A stretch of 64,000 bases of DNA, from positions 11,185,001 through 11,249,000 of the forward strand of contig NC_057924.1 in the NCBI RefSeq assembly GCF_018873765.1, given 5' to 3'. This DNA is from Telopea speciosissima (Eukaryota > Streptophyta > Magnoliopsida > Proteales > Proteaceae). Positions 11,044-22,449 of this stretch are shown here, piece after piece. The translations under genes were made by a program, and so were the position numbers. The notes beneath the pieces were generated by a model that ran no database searches, was not told the DNA's origin, and saw only the letters and a list, made by a program, of their open reading frames with translations. Position 1 is the stretch's first letter. Every line of letters begins with the position of its first letter.

Positions 11044-11050
11044 TTATATA
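11044..11050 (-). promoter_or_regulatory. TATA box of copy D
   Basis: TATATAA on the minus strand, 153 bp upstream of the copy D start, in the shared array context. Confidence 0.55.
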
Positions 11051-12207
11051 CAAAGAGATGATCCTTAACTTATTGAAATGAAGAATGCCCATTGAGTTTA
11101 ATAAACTTTTATATTCCACATCAGTTTCATCCCCACTATGTTTAAGTGTAAATCCCTGAAGGCGTGAACCGTGATTTCTTTAATTCTTAATTGGTTTGCC
11201 TGAATTGACACAACCACTTTTTAGATTCCTTTATCTCTGTACTCCATCAATGCCCCCACCACCTCCCTATTTGGGATATCTGATGTGTCTCCTCCTCCAC
11301 CACCACCACCACCACCACCACCACCGGTCCACCACCAAACGTAAAAGGTGATTTGCACGGAACACCCCCATCCATATAATATTGCAATTTGCAACGCACT
11401 AAATAAAGTTAGAAAGCAGGCTCTATCTCTATATATACTGTTCTACAATACTTATTTGAATTTATTTGAAAGTAAAGATCCGCATCCAGACAGATCCACT
11501 CAAATTTGTGAAAGTTATAAACAATTAATAATTTTGTTCATATTGTTCATGTAATAAGCTTTTTTAGCCCAAAATGCATTAAAGCCATTACACATGCATC
11601 ATTATTAATAAATTCTCCAATAAATTCGATGAACTTAATTATGCAGTTGAAAATGCTGAAAGGAAAAATCTCATTCGTGGTCCGTCATATGATTGGGCAC
11701 TATTGGGATGGTGTGAAGATTTATATTTTACAATCAAGAGGGGTTATAATTAGAGATTCTACTCTTTCCGGCAAAAAAATTCATATAAAAATAGAAAATG
11801 ACCTATGATTAGGAAAGGCCCTATATTTAAATGCAGACGTAATGGAATTAATTATTAGGTTTACGTTGAAACTTAAAAATCAATCACATAAAGTTTACCT
11901 AAATGTCCAAGTTTTCTTTACTCTATCTGTTTATTTCGGCATAAAATTTTACCTGAAATTTTTCACTCGATAAAAATCTTCACTTCAAAAAATTTTAGAT
12001 GTAAACTTTTAAATGTTGAAAAGTGTTCCAATGTTTGTTTCCATTAAACAAAATAAACATTAGAAATTTTTCTGACATGTAAAATTTTATATTTACAAAT
12101 AAAATTTGCCACGTAAAATTTTGTTACGCCAAAAAAACCAACAAATAAAGGAACATAACGACTTCAGTGCTTGGCATGTCTGTTGTCCCTTTGAAGAAAA
12201 AGAACTC

Positions 12208-12302
12208 CAACTCTAAATCCAACCCGTGGAGAGTTTTGAGTATTATCAGTAGAATAAGGTCTGAATGTGAAAGACTACAACCAAACCACACGGTTCGGGC
12301 TA
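12208..12302 (-). repeat. About 95-bp LINE sliver in the E unit
   Basis: The A unit (about 1,345-1,360) lacks this piece. On the minus strand it reads as a CPLARTVWFG-type motif typical of the zinc-binding domain after plant LINE reverse transcriptases; the LINE at 18,301 has CPVSRAVWFG. No target duplication or tail is seen. It may be filler DNA copied during break repair. Limits are approximate. Confidence 0.4.
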
Positions 12303-12497
12303 AAGGACAACCCAAATGAATGCATGAAATTGCCTTCAACGGAGCCCCACATCGATGACACTCCGGAGCAACTAGGATTTCACGCCGTCGCTGATTTGAT
12401 TTTGTTGCTAATTACCCAGAAGCATATGCTCACTATAAGAAAGATTGAATCTTTGGTAGAGAGACTATAACAATCCCATATTATTTTCCATACCTTG

Positions 12498-13201
12498 TCA
12501 GATACCTGTTGCCAGAAACTGGTGTTATGAGGAAGATGGACTCAAGGCATCCTTTGTGGTAGTGTTGTACAAAGTAAATTGTAGGAATCCTTTGATAACA
12601 CTTCAATTCAAGGATCGAGGATCCAGAGATCTCAATGGAATCAATTCGTTCGAATCAGAATTGGAATATACATAGGTGAACGAAGAGAAACAATACCCAG
12701 ACATTCATGGAGGTGTGAGAGTGGAAGAGAGAAAACAGATCTGAATCCTTTGGAGGAGCGGGAGAATTTTTCACTCCAGTCCCCTTTTCGATGTCCCATT
12801 TCCTCCTATTTATAGTCTTCTCCCTTATTCCAATTTTCATAGTGCATTTCCAAGAATACCCCTTCTAGAATCTTGATTGCCTAATCTTAGTCTTACCTAA
12901 CCTTTGTTGTAGTAGATCTTTTACCCTTTTTTTCTTGATTCCTTCTTTCCACGTGTCCTCACAAGATTGAATAATGAGAAAATATTCATATCAGGTAGCT
13001 TGGTTGCTAAGCATTTGATAAGCTGATTTGACAGAGTAAATACCATTTTTTGTAGCGCCCCATATTGGAAAAAGGTTGGATGAATTTTGAGTTGAGATAC
13101 TGAGATTATTGAACAATTACTTGGTTGGAGAGTCTGGACTTGATAATTTGGTGTTATAGGAATCCAATTGTGATTCCAAATATGAATTGCATCTCCAGCT
13201 A
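12498..13201 (-). mobile_element. About 0.7-kb insertion in the E unit relative to the A unit, LTR-like
   Basis: The A unit joins ccatacctt directly to ggatcttag (near 1,530). In the E unit about 700 bp separates these. The segment starts with TG and has a minus-strand TATA box (CTATAAATAGG at about 12,805-12,815), as in a retrotransposon LTR. I found no convincing CA end, target duplication or coding sequence. It could be a solo LTR or another non-coding insertion. Confidence 0.4.
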
Positions 13202-13791
13202 GGATCTTAGATGAATCTCAATCTCACACTTCAACTCAAGCCCATCAAATAATAATCCTAGCTAGATTTGGATTTTGAATCGCAAGAATTCAAGTTCTTC
13301 TTCATCTCTTGATAGTAGAAAGAAACAGAGAAGTCCGTATTCATGAAACTCCAATATCCCCTTCCCCCTCACTTATTTTATCCTATTTGAATAATAAATC
13401 TTGAGAAAATTGAAAATTTGACAAATTTTTTATTTTTTGGAAAGGATTCTTTAGCCAAACCCCAAAACTCTATGCATAAACACAGGGAATTGAAGAAACC
13501 ATTAATTAGAAGGAGAGAAGGAAAAAAACCAACAACAAGAAGTGAAGAAGTGAGCGAATGAAACAAAAGAGAAAGAATCATCTATTAATTGCAGGGAAAA
13601 AAAAAAAAAAAAGGAATATACAAATTGTGCATCTGAACAATTACAATGGAACAAAATTTTCAGAAAGAGCTTCAAATAAAGGCCTATTATCCCTCCTCTC
13701 TCTCTCTCTCTCTCCCTCCTTTCAAGTCTTGATCATATTTCCGGAGTCCAATCTCACATACTTCATTCAAAGTTCAATAGAGTGAGGAGAC

Positions 13792-14016
13792 TCAATAATG
13801 GGTTGGTTTGGGGTGTGAGAAGTGAGCTGCCGCAGCATCTTCATCAGCACGTCTATTGCTGTGAGTACTGTGAGAGAAGAGGGAAACGAAAGAATGGGCA
13901 AAGCCTATAACTATCCCGGCCTTCACCCTTCCCCTCTTTGGAATTGGCCGCTTTGAATGAGTCCTTGGTGTAAAGCTCCCTCCTCTGTTCATCATCCTTG
14001 CACCAGTACCTGCCAT
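13792..14016 (-). CDS. Array gene copy E: small basic protein, long-tail form (74 aa)
   Basis: Unrecognised array family; paralogue of copy A in the second block. Order of parts: a short N-terminus, SFTPRTHSKRPIPKRGRVK, AGIVIGFAHSFVSLFS, then a tail with RADEDAAAAHFSHPKPTHY. Unlike copy A it keeps Gly in VKAGIVIG. The tails of A and E are nearly the same, including an acidic EDxxD-like patch (ADED) that C and G lack. The TATA box is about 190 bp upstream and the start context is the shared aaagATGGC. It is a good candidate for a functional copy. No signal peptide is visible. Confidence 0.73.
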   Translation of the reverse strand: MAGTGARMMNRGGSFTPRTHSKRPIPKRGRVKAGIVIGFAHSFVSLFSHSTHSNRRADEDAAAAHFSHPKPTHY

Positions 14017-14205
14017 CTTTTTATCACTCTTTTCTTCTTCTTCTCACGCACGGCAAGCACAGACCAAAGCTGTGGCGATCTCTCTCTGTCTTTCTCCCTT
14101 TCCTGAGGCGGAATCAGGAGTTACTGAGCTTAAATTTCTAAAGTGCAGTGAGGCGGAATCAGGAGTCTGATGTCGTTGTGAGAAGGTGAAAGAGCAAATG
14201 GCCAC

Positions 14206-14212
14206 TTATATA
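14206..14212 (-). promoter_or_regulatory. TATA box of copy E
   Basis: TATATAA on the minus strand, about 190 bp upstream of the copy E start, with conserved flanks. Confidence 0.6.
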
Positions 14213-14441
14213 CAAACAGAGAGGGGGACGGACCCTTTTGGTGGAGCCGTGGAGGAAAGGTGTGACCCATCAGACTGACTTAAATTGATATTAAATTCGT
14301 CAATTCAAAATTGCCATCCGCACCTTAATTAATTTAAGGGAAGCAGTTCTAAAATAAAAGCGCCAATGCCCATCTGGTTTTTGGACGCTTCTTTGGAACT
14401 TGAAAGAGTTGAGGTCCCATTTCATTAAAATTGGACTGCAG

Positions 14442-14444
<3 letters not shown>

Positions 14445-14491
<47 letters not shown>
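14445..14491. repeat. (CT)n microsatellite
   Basis: About 47 bp of CT repeat. Other CT tracts lie at about 2,020-2,047, 3,300-3,318, 13,697-13,713 and 16,462-16,493, at equivalent places in the array units. Several open frames nearby are only translations of these repeats. Confidence 0.95.
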
Positions 14492-14493
<2 letters not shown>

Positions 14494-14633
14494 AGTTATC
14501 TATATTCATATGCAACACATGGTGAATGCATGGTGATTTTTAATTATTGGGTTCTCGGAATTAGGACCATAACTTTGCTAGATTCCCTTCACCTTTACTT
14601 TTCTTCCCTTCCAACGATTCAACAATCAAGAAC

Positions 14634-15945
14634 CTACCCCACTAGGAGCTTCCCGAGGTAAGGGTAAGGGAGCAGCAGACGGGGGAAGGATGGTATCCAA
14701 TAATCCACCAAAGGATCAATAGAATTGCCATTTCCCAATCGGAAGATGAGTCCCTTCCGAAACAAATCTCTAGAGGAGCAGATAGATTTCCATCCCCATG
14801 ATGTCGAAGACGGGTATCGAGCATGAGGGAAATTGGTAGAAGGGAAGAATTTGTTTTTCATCAACCTCCCCCACCATGAAGTGGGAAAAATCAACAACTC
14901 CCAAGCTTTCTTTGCAAGCAAAGCTTGATTCATATCAGCAGAACATTTGATGTTAAGGCCTCCAAATCGCTTCGGCTCGCAAATATCCGTCCATGCAATA
15001 GTGGGAATCATACTTTTGTTGCCATTTGACCAGAAAAAATTCTTACTTGCTCCATCTAAAGCTTTATGAACCGAGGCAAGTAGCAAAAATCAAGACATCA
15101 TGTAGAGTGGCATAGCTGAAAGGGTTGATTGAATCAAAACCACTTTACCGGCCGGACTTAGGAACTGCGATTTCCATCGCTGAAGTTTCTTATTGACTCT
15201 AGAGATCAAATCCGAACAGTGATTCTTAGCAATCTTTCCACTGATAAAGGGGATCCCGAGATAAATGTCAACAGAGGAAGAAGGGCTGATTTGAAAATAG
15301 TCATGAAGCTGCCTTTTCACACCTGAGTCGACATTCAGACTGAAATGAGCCCTAGTCTTGTGGAGATTGATCGACTGTCCAGAAAATTTATAGTATTCTT
15401 TTAGAACCTCATCAAGAGCCCAAGCCTCAGTCATAGTTGCTTCACCAAACAAGATAAGATCATCAGCGAAAGCCATGTGGGAAATACGCTCTCCACCTCG
15501 ATTAATTGAGATACCATGAATCTTTCTGCTACTCAGAGCAACCGCAAGCTTGGTAGAAAGCACCTCGGCACATAAAACAAAAAGATAAGAGGAGAGCGGA
15601 TCCCCCTGTCTAATACCTCGTGACGGGCTGAAGAAAGGAAGAGGAGTGCCATTGAGAAGGATACCAAGTTGAGTACTTTCAACACAAAACAGTACGTTAG
15701 TTACCCAATCATGGTTAAATCCATATTTTAAAAGAGTATCGTTGAGAAAGCTCCACTCTAATCTGTCATATGCCTTCTGCATATCTATCTTGAGGGAGAA
15801 ATACCCGGTGCGCCCACGCCTTGTATTCTTCATTTTGTGGAGTAGTTCATGACAGATCAACACGTTATCTTGTATGTGCCTTCCTTTGATGAAACTGTTC
15901 TGATTGAAAGAGATGATTTTATGCAGAATCGGTCTCGGCCTATCC
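14634..15945 (-). pseudogene. LINE reverse transcriptase fragment
   Basis: Minus-strand reading gives NQNSFIKGRHIQDNVLICHE, then KIDMQKAYDRLEW, SRGIRQGDPLSSYLFVLCAE, the catalytic FADD motif (AFADDLILFGEA), and the thumb-like region with LGIPFISGK and LSPAGKVVLIQS. This continues into FWSN and the GGLNIKC region after reverse transcriptase. One in-frame TGA stop at 15,090-15,092 breaks the frame; otherwise about 430 codons are open. The N-terminal endonuclease and the start of the reverse transcriptase are missing. It is typical of plant L1-type elements and not active as it stands. Confidence 0.85.
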
Positions 15946-16102
15946 TCTTCTCACATGTACTTCACCAGGCTAACAATGTAGCTGACTCCCTTGCCTCTCT
16001 GGTAGCGGACACGCAGCTTTCACAGACCTGGCTTTCTATCCCACCTTCATCTATTTCCTCTCTGTTATTTGCAGAAGCTTTGGGAAGGTTGTTCCTCCGT
16101 TA
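15945..16102 (+). pseudogene. LINE RNase H C-terminal fragment
   Basis: The plus-strand frame reads FSHVLHQANNVADSLASL and continues about 35 codons to a stop at about 16,100. FSHVxxxANxVAD with the final catalytic Asp is typical of the RNase H domain at the end of plant LINE ORF2. A short UTR with a ttttatcaaaaac-type A-rich end follows. It is the 3' part of the same inserted element as the inverted reverse transcriptase piece. Confidence 0.75.
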
Positions 16103-16457
16103 ATGAAATGCTTTTATCAAAAACAAAAAACAGTACCACTACAAATCTGAAATTGCCAAAAAATAGATAACACCTAATGTTTGAACTTGAACACGGGTCC
16201 AGTCTTGGAACAGGGGACTCCTCTAATTTATTATATCTGGATGAGCGAGTGGGGTTAATGCACCAAACTCGGCAACTGATGAACCAAGGCTTTTTTGTAT
16301 TTTCATCCACTTGCCTTGACTGGAGTGAGAGGCAGGGTTCACTGAAAAGGGAGCATTCTGATTTTCACTTCAATTTTAGAAGTGTTGTTATCACTAATAA
16401 GCTCCCCAACCCATTCAATATTAATATCATTGTTGTCTTTCCCCCACTCTTCACTTT

Positions 16458-16495
<38 letters not shown>

Positions 16496-17436
16496 TACCA
16501 CCAAATTAAAAGGTGATTTATGATTTATGATTTATGATTTATGAATCCCAGAGTGGAGAATGCACTCGTTAAAGTTGAAAGCACCCTTCATGCTACCATT
16601 GTGAATATATGGTTCAAGCGAAGATCTGGATCCACACAGATGTTGGGTTCCACGGAGAAAGGGAAATAAAAATAGTCTCACATCAGGTATGAATAGATAA
16701 TGTGGGGATTTATTCTACCCCAAAAAATAAATGTGAGGGTTTATAGATATTTGGACACCCGTTCCTTAAGGTTTAACTTTTGAGAATGAGTTCTATCCAT
16801 GTCTCTAACAAGTGGTATCAAAACCAAGGTCCTGATAGGACTAGAATGGAAGGGAAGATACTCGTACCATAATTGAAAGAGATTTCCTAAGACAAAAAAA
16901 GGAAGAAAATACTATCAACTTGGCTCTCAGACCTAAGATGAATCTCAATCTCACTTTCGCAACTTTGAAAATCAACAATATTGTAAATTCTTAATAGGAT
17001 TCTTTAATCGAACCCCAAATCCCTAAACATAATCGTGGGGACGAAAGCATTAGGAAGGAACCAAAAAAAAGAGCTAGACACAAGAAGTGAAGGAATAAGT
17101 GAGTAAAGGAAAAGAGAAGATCATCTATTAATTCCAAAAAGAAAAATTTCTAAAAGCTGTACAAGGAATAATTAATTACATGGAACAAAATTTTGTGAAA
17201 GGACCTCAAAGCCCCATCCATCCCTTCAATTCTCTCAACCCATTTGGTTTACCCAAACCCAACTACCAAACTCTTCTTCAAGTCTTCTAATTTTTGGAGT
17301 CCGAAAGAAACGTAGACACTCGATTACACACATAATTCAAAGTTAAAACCGAGGAGACTCATAATTTGGTTCCTCTTCATTTGGGGGTGTGAGAAGATAG
17401 CACTGCAGCACCTTTCACCATATCACTTCTATAACT

Positions 17437-17610
17437 CTATTGATGTGGTTGTGACCTTTGAGAGAAGAGAGAAGCGAAGGAATTAGCCAATCTTATAACT
17501 ATCCCAGCCTTCACCCTTCCCCTCTTTGGAATCGATCGCCTTGAATTAGTCTTTAAAGTAAAGCTCCTTTCGTTCATCACCATCATCGTCGTCTTTGCAC
17601 CAGCTGCCAT
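17437..17610 (-). CDS. Array gene copy F: small basic protein, short form (57 aa)
   Basis: Unrecognised array family; paralogue of copy B. The core reads RRSIPKRGRVKAGIVI followed by RLANSFASLFS, and the protein ends QRSQPHQ. Three conserved positions are changed: Pro to Ser in RPIPKRG, Gly to Arg after IVI, and FTPRT to FTLKT. Start (17,608-17,610) and stop (17,437-17,439) were read directly. The TATA box is 150 bp upstream. Replacements in the most conserved motif, and a tail that is broken in both frames, suggest relaxed constraint. It could be a pseudogene. Confidence 0.55.
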   Translation of the reverse strand: MAAGAKTTMMVMNERSFTLKTNSRRSIPKRGRVKAGIVIRLANSFASLFSQRSQPHQ

Positions 17611-17759
17611 CTTTGTATCTCTCTTTTCTTCTTCTTCTTCTTCTTCTTCTTCTCCCTCTCTTGAGGTGGAATCAAGAGTTACTGAGCTGAAATTTCGAAG
17701 TGAAGATAAGACTCTTACGTCTTTGTGATTTATGAGATGGTGGAAGGGCTGATGCCCAC

Positions 17760-17766
17760 TTATATA
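17760..17766 (-). promoter_or_regulatory. TATA box of copy F
   Basis: TATATAA on the minus strand, 150 bp upstream of the copy F start. Confidence 0.55.
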
Positions 17767-18300
17767 GAGACTTGGAGAGATAAAAGGGACCCTTTTAGTG
17801 GAGGAAAGGTGAACTTCGAAATTAAATTAATATTAAATTCCTTTTCTATTAAATTTTTTTTTTAATTAATGTTAAATTCTTCAATTAAAAAAAAATGGTA
17901 AAGTTAAATTCAAAATTAACCCTTTATTTAATTGACGAATGCTCATTGGGTTTAACTTTAAGCAACATATTTAATTGACATCAGTTTCCTTCCTACCATC
18001 ATAAGTGTAAATGCCTCAAACTTCATAAGCAACACCTGGGAGAACGGTGGTTTTTTCTAAAATTTTTATTGGGTTGCGTTTATGGACACTATCCCTTTTT
18101 GTAGATTCCCTTGTCTACTTCAGCGTGCTGGGCTCCTTGGATCCAAGGAGCTAAATTCTCACTCCCATCCAAGTACCATTCCACCATTTGGCCAAAGTGA
18201 GCCAGGATTCGGCTCCTCTCCTGCGCATCACGAGATAGAAATTGTTTAACGCGGTAGGAAACGTCAACACGTGGCCTTGGTGCCATTCGGACAGTGTGAA

Positions 18301-19311
18301 TTTCTTTTTTTTTATCAAAAGGAATTTTATTGATAGGAAGAGTCTTTACAACCAGTAGCATCTACAGCACACAGTTGCAAAAGCCACTGAGAGGTACATA
18401 GCCACATAATCGGAGACTCAACCGATAAGGTCGCCCTGGTCAAGAAATCCGCCACATAATTGGAGGATCTTGGAACAAAAGAAAAAGTACATGATTCAAA
18501 TTTATTTTGCAGATAGAAAATATCATGCCAAATACTATGAATTTCCTGCTCCACTTGTGAATCTGCAGTTAGTTGCTTGATCAATGTTTGACAATCTGAT
18601 TCCACTGTGACACGGGTAGCTCCAATTGTAACCGCATGTAATAGTCCAGATCGAATAGAAATTGCTTCACCAATTAGAGTTGATTTACAATGTATGCAAG
18701 AAGAATAGGCTGATATTGGAGAGCCAGACTCATTTCTAAGGAAAAAGCCTATGCCACCCCGTTTTGTCTTATTATTCCAAGCAACATCACAGTTGATTTT
18801 AATTACATTCAGGGGAGGAGGATTCCATTTGGATGTAAGATATCTTTGAAAAGTTGAGGAGCCATCCTTAGCTTTTGGGTGAGTTTGTGCAGTAGCAGAT
18901 AATGATTCCCAAAATTCTTTGTGTGCCTTCTGTGCAATAGTAATAACTTCAGCAGGTGACCAAAGATGATTTTTAAAAATAAGATCATTTCTCCCCTTCC
19001 AAATATACCAAAATAAAAAAGTTGCAAGAGAGAAACTCTTTTGTGCCAGCCTTTTGTCCTCCTTATATATAACATCCCAGCTTTTAAGCTAATCTGTCAA
19101 TCCCAGATTTGCAACTTGGGGAGTAAAATGATTTAGTGAAGAGCCGAACCAAACAGCTCTAGAGACAGGGCAAGAGAGAAAAATGTGGTCCACTGATTCA
19201 ATAGGATATCCATAGCATAAACAAGAAGAATCAATTGGTATTTTTCTCTTGAGAAGGCTTTCACCAGATGCAATTCCATTAACACTGCTCTTCCAAAGGA
19301 ACATTTTAATT
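18301..19311 (-). mobile_element. 5'-truncated LINE in the F unit with target duplication
   Basis: About 1,011 bp inserted on the minus strand. The 3' end carries poly-A (plus-strand T-run at about 18,303-18,312). The flanks repeat ttcggacagtgtgaa (18,286-18,300) and ttcggacagtgttaa (19,312-19,326), one mismatch. The B unit near 5,105-5,115 shows the unoccupied site. Only the C-terminal zinc-binding and RNase H regions of ORF2 are present. Confidence 0.85.
18327..19308 (-). pseudogene. LINE zinc-binding and RNase H domains
   Basis: The minus-strand frame begins near FLWKSSVNGIASGESLLKR and includes the zf-RVT signature C-x-C...HIFLSCPVSRAVWFG. A TAG stop at about 19,089 then interrupts it. 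The frame continues through FWYIWKGRND and an RNase H domain with INCDVAWNN, GEAISIRSGL, ESDCQTLI and FVPRSSNYVAD, the usual Asp/Glu catalytic positions. It ends at a stop at 18,327-18,329 just before the poly-A. Only one stop in about 325 codons suggests a fairly recent insertion. Confidence 0.85.
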
Positions 19312-21420
19312 TTCGGACAGTGTTAATCGATGAAGCACAGATGAGTGTGGTGCACATCCAACGAGAGAAGGATTCGACTTCTCATTTTCGATCCGATCCA
19401 CGCCGTCCGGCCCAAATAACATTAAGGTCACGTGTCTACGCCTGCTGTCGCATTGGATGATCTCCAACTCAGGGGTGCACTGCAGAGGAGCGCAATCCGA
19501 GTAAGCCAAGGTTCACTAAAAAAAGGGTATGTTCTAATTTTCACCTCAATTTTTATTTGATTATGAAGCTAAAATTATTATTGGGCGATGTTCTCTAACC
19601 GGGAGTTTATAGGGTGGCAAGCAGCGCCTAGACACATGGGGTATGATGGAGTGGTCATTTCAGGCATCTAGGGTTGAGGCGGTCATTTCACCCACCCCCA
19701 TGTGACTCTGGGCACATCCTAGGCCCCGGGGCAAAGGACATTTGGCCAATTATTATATATTTATTCTTTGTAGTCATCAGTAATAAGTGTCCCAAGCAGA
19801 GTTTTAGTAAACGGTATCGATACCAATATCGATATTGGTCAGATTTACTTCGTTTTTATTTTTTTGGAAAAAAAAAATTAGATTTTTTATTACTGGGTGT
19901 CAATCGGTGGCCTAAGTGGGCCTCCCCAGTCTAGGACCTTGTACCGTGACCAATCCGTTTAAGTATTTGGGCCTCATATGCTAGGCATGGTCCCATTTAT
20001 AAATGATCGGTTGGGCACCGGTCCTTAATCGGGCTAAACGGGCCTTAAAACTGGCTACTGACACATTTATCTCTAAATAGTCTGTAAACGAGCCATAATC
20101 GGGGCATAAACGGGCTTTAAACGTGTCGGGCTGAGTGCAATTGACCATAAACGGGGTTGTAAACATGTCGGGCAGGGTCGGGTTATTAGTCGGTCAGACC
20201 GTTGCACCGGGAATGATCCACTATTATTCGGGCCGGGCTCAAGCTGGACATGTTTACTAAACGAGCCGAGCCGGTCTCAAGTTTTCTCGATCGGGCCTGA
20301 AATTGACACCCCTAGTCTATACCGATCCACCGATACAGGATTGGTCAGAAATCAATATCGATCTCCTCCAATACTGATACGAATCCGCTAATCCGATAGT
20401 GATTCCTCAAACCATGGTCCCAAGTCCCAACCCATTCAATCTTAATATTATTGTGTCCTCACTTTTCACTCTTCTACTCTCTACCACCAAACTTAAAAGG
20501 TGATTAGCGCGAAAACTCTTTCCCACCCCCCCCCCCCCCCCTCTCCTATGATATTGCAACGCACTAACGAAAGTTGAAAGAACAATACCACACTCTACAC
20601 TGTTATACAACAATAGTTGTTTTTCATTTGAAAGTGAAAGATTCGCTTTCTCACAGACTCACTCTGGTTTTCAAAAGACAAAAAATAATAATAATAATAA
20701 TAATTTTGTGCACATTGTGCATGTAATAAGCTTTTTAGCTAATGCACTAAGGCCACTTCACATTATTAAAGTCCATCAAATTTGATGAACGATTAGTTCT
20801 AAAGTTGAAAATGTTGAGAGAAAAGATCTCATACTTGGTCAGTCATATGACTGGCGAGAAGAGATATATTTTACATCCCAAAGAGATTATAATTGAAGAT
20901 TCCATTCTTTCCGGTACAAAAGAAGTTCCTATAAAAATGAAAAATTTTGTACTTTCAAGTATGATTTGAACTTGAACAATTGATTTACGCAATTGGAAGC
21001 AACCAATTAGGTTGTTTACGACTCTCTGAAAGATGAATCTCAATCTTACATTCAACTCAAGCCCATCAAATATTGATCTTGGATTTGGATTTTGAATCTC
21101 AAACTTCAAATTCTCATCTCTTGACAGTAAAATGAAACAAAGAAGGTCGTATTCATGAAACTCCAATATCTCCCAACATATTTAATCCTATTTTAGAGAA
21201 CATTAAATTTTGACAAAACTGATATTTTTTGGTAGGATTCCTTAATCAAGCCCCAAAAGAAGTGAAGGATTGACTTAATGAAACAAAAGGAAAGAATCAT
21301 CTACTAATTGCAGAAAAAGAAAATCTACAAATGTACAACTGAACAATTACATGGAACAAAATTTTCTGAAAGGGCTTCAAAGCCCCATCCCTCCTCTATT
21401 ACCAAACCCATTTCAAGTCC

Positions 21421-21645
21421 TCATAATTGGGTTCGTTTGGGATGTGACAAGTGTGCAGCAGCACCTTCACTAGCACCTCTATTGATGTTGCTGTGAGAGA
21501 AGAGGGAAGCGAAAGAATTTGCTAACCCTATCACTATCCCGGCCTTCACACTTCCTCTCTTTGGAATCGGTCGCCCCGAATTGGTCCTTGGTGTAAAGCT
21601 TCCTCCGTTCATCATCATCACCGTCGTCCTCACACCAGCTGCCAT
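21421..21645 (-). CDS. Array gene copy G: small basic protein, long-tail form (74 aa)
   Basis: Unrecognised array family. It matches copy C over the first 57 residues: Met-rich N-terminus, SFTPRTNSGRPIPKRGSVK, AGIVIGLANSFASLFS, then SHSNINRG. The tail then has four more residues than C (ASEG inserted) before AAAHLSHPKRTQL. The shared 905-bp tract places the coding region, TATA box and upstream sequence under recent homogenisation with C. The start context is the shared aaagATGGC; the TATA box is 147 bp upstream. It is among the best preserved copies. Function is unknown. Confidence 0.75.
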   Translation of the reverse strand: MAAGVRTTVMMMNGGSFTPRTNSGRPIPKRGSVKAGIVIGLANSFASLFSHSNINRGASEGAAAHLSHPKRTQL

Positions 21646-22378
21646 CTTTGTGTCTTTCTTTTCTTCTTCTTCTTCTTCTTTGTTGCTCTCTTCCTCTTTG
21701 AGGCAGAATCAGGAGTTGCTCAGCTCAAATATTGAAGTGAAGAACTGCAGATAGACTGTGATCGATGGAGGTGAAAGAGCAAATGCCCCACTTATATATA
21801 TAGAGATTAAAAAGAAGGGGGTCAGTACTTAGACCATCAGATGGAGAGAGAATGGGACTATAGTACTACGCACTCAAGAAAGCAAAATTAAAAGGTGATT
21901 ATAAATAGTAAAAGCGCAAAACCCAACCCTATAATACAACGCACTCAAGAAAGTTGGAAGCACACTCCAGGCTACCATTCTAACCTTTCTACTATTCTAT
22001 AAACGAAACGTGAATATATTGTGAAAGTGAAGATTTCCCATCCACACAGATCTTTTCAGATTTGTGAAAGACATTATGAAGTAGAGAAATTAATAACTTT
22101 TCACATGTTGCTAATTCATTTTGTTTTAGCCCCAAAAAGCATTAAGGCCTTTCTCTATCCCACAATCAAACTGGTTAAAATACCTATAAAGGTAAAATCT
22201 TATTGCAACTAAAATTGGTGAAAAAATAAAGTAAATTTGCTTTTCTTGCCCTTTTAATATAACATTTTCTTTTTTGTTTAGGTAAAATCTTATAATTTTA
22301 CATGTGTACTTGAAAAATATACAAACCAATAACACTTCTTATAAATGACATAATGGTTACTCAATTACAGATTTTTTT
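21474..22378. repeat. Tract shared without visible difference between copies C and G (G side)
   Basis: Partner of 7,690-8,594. After 22,378 the G unit continues directly into aaacgattttcttattgac, the sequence that follows the LINE-derived insertion in the C unit. Confidence 0.7.
21792..21802 (-). promoter_or_regulatory. TATA box of copy G
   Basis: TATATATATAA on the minus strand, 147 bp upstream of the start; same as copy C. Confidence 0.6.
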
Positions 22379-22449
22379 AAACGATTTTCTTATTGACACA
22401 CCCCCCCCCCTTAAGGTGTCAAATAATTGATAACCTTATTTTTTGTCGT

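Larger units (their letters stand above)
14634..16135. mobile_element. LINE insertion with inverted 5' part, between copies E and F
   Basis: Two LINE pieces in opposite orientation meet at about 15,945. The left piece, on the minus strand, encodes reverse transcriptase. The right piece, on the plus strand, encodes the end of the RNase H domain and runs into an A-rich tail at about 16,110-16,135. Because reverse transcriptase lies upstream of RNase H in the intact element, this is the expected product of twin-primed insertion. The A/B junction near 2,990 shows the corresponding site without insertion. The flanking duplication is unclear: accta-type sequence is seen on both sides, with mismatches. 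Confidence 0.7.
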
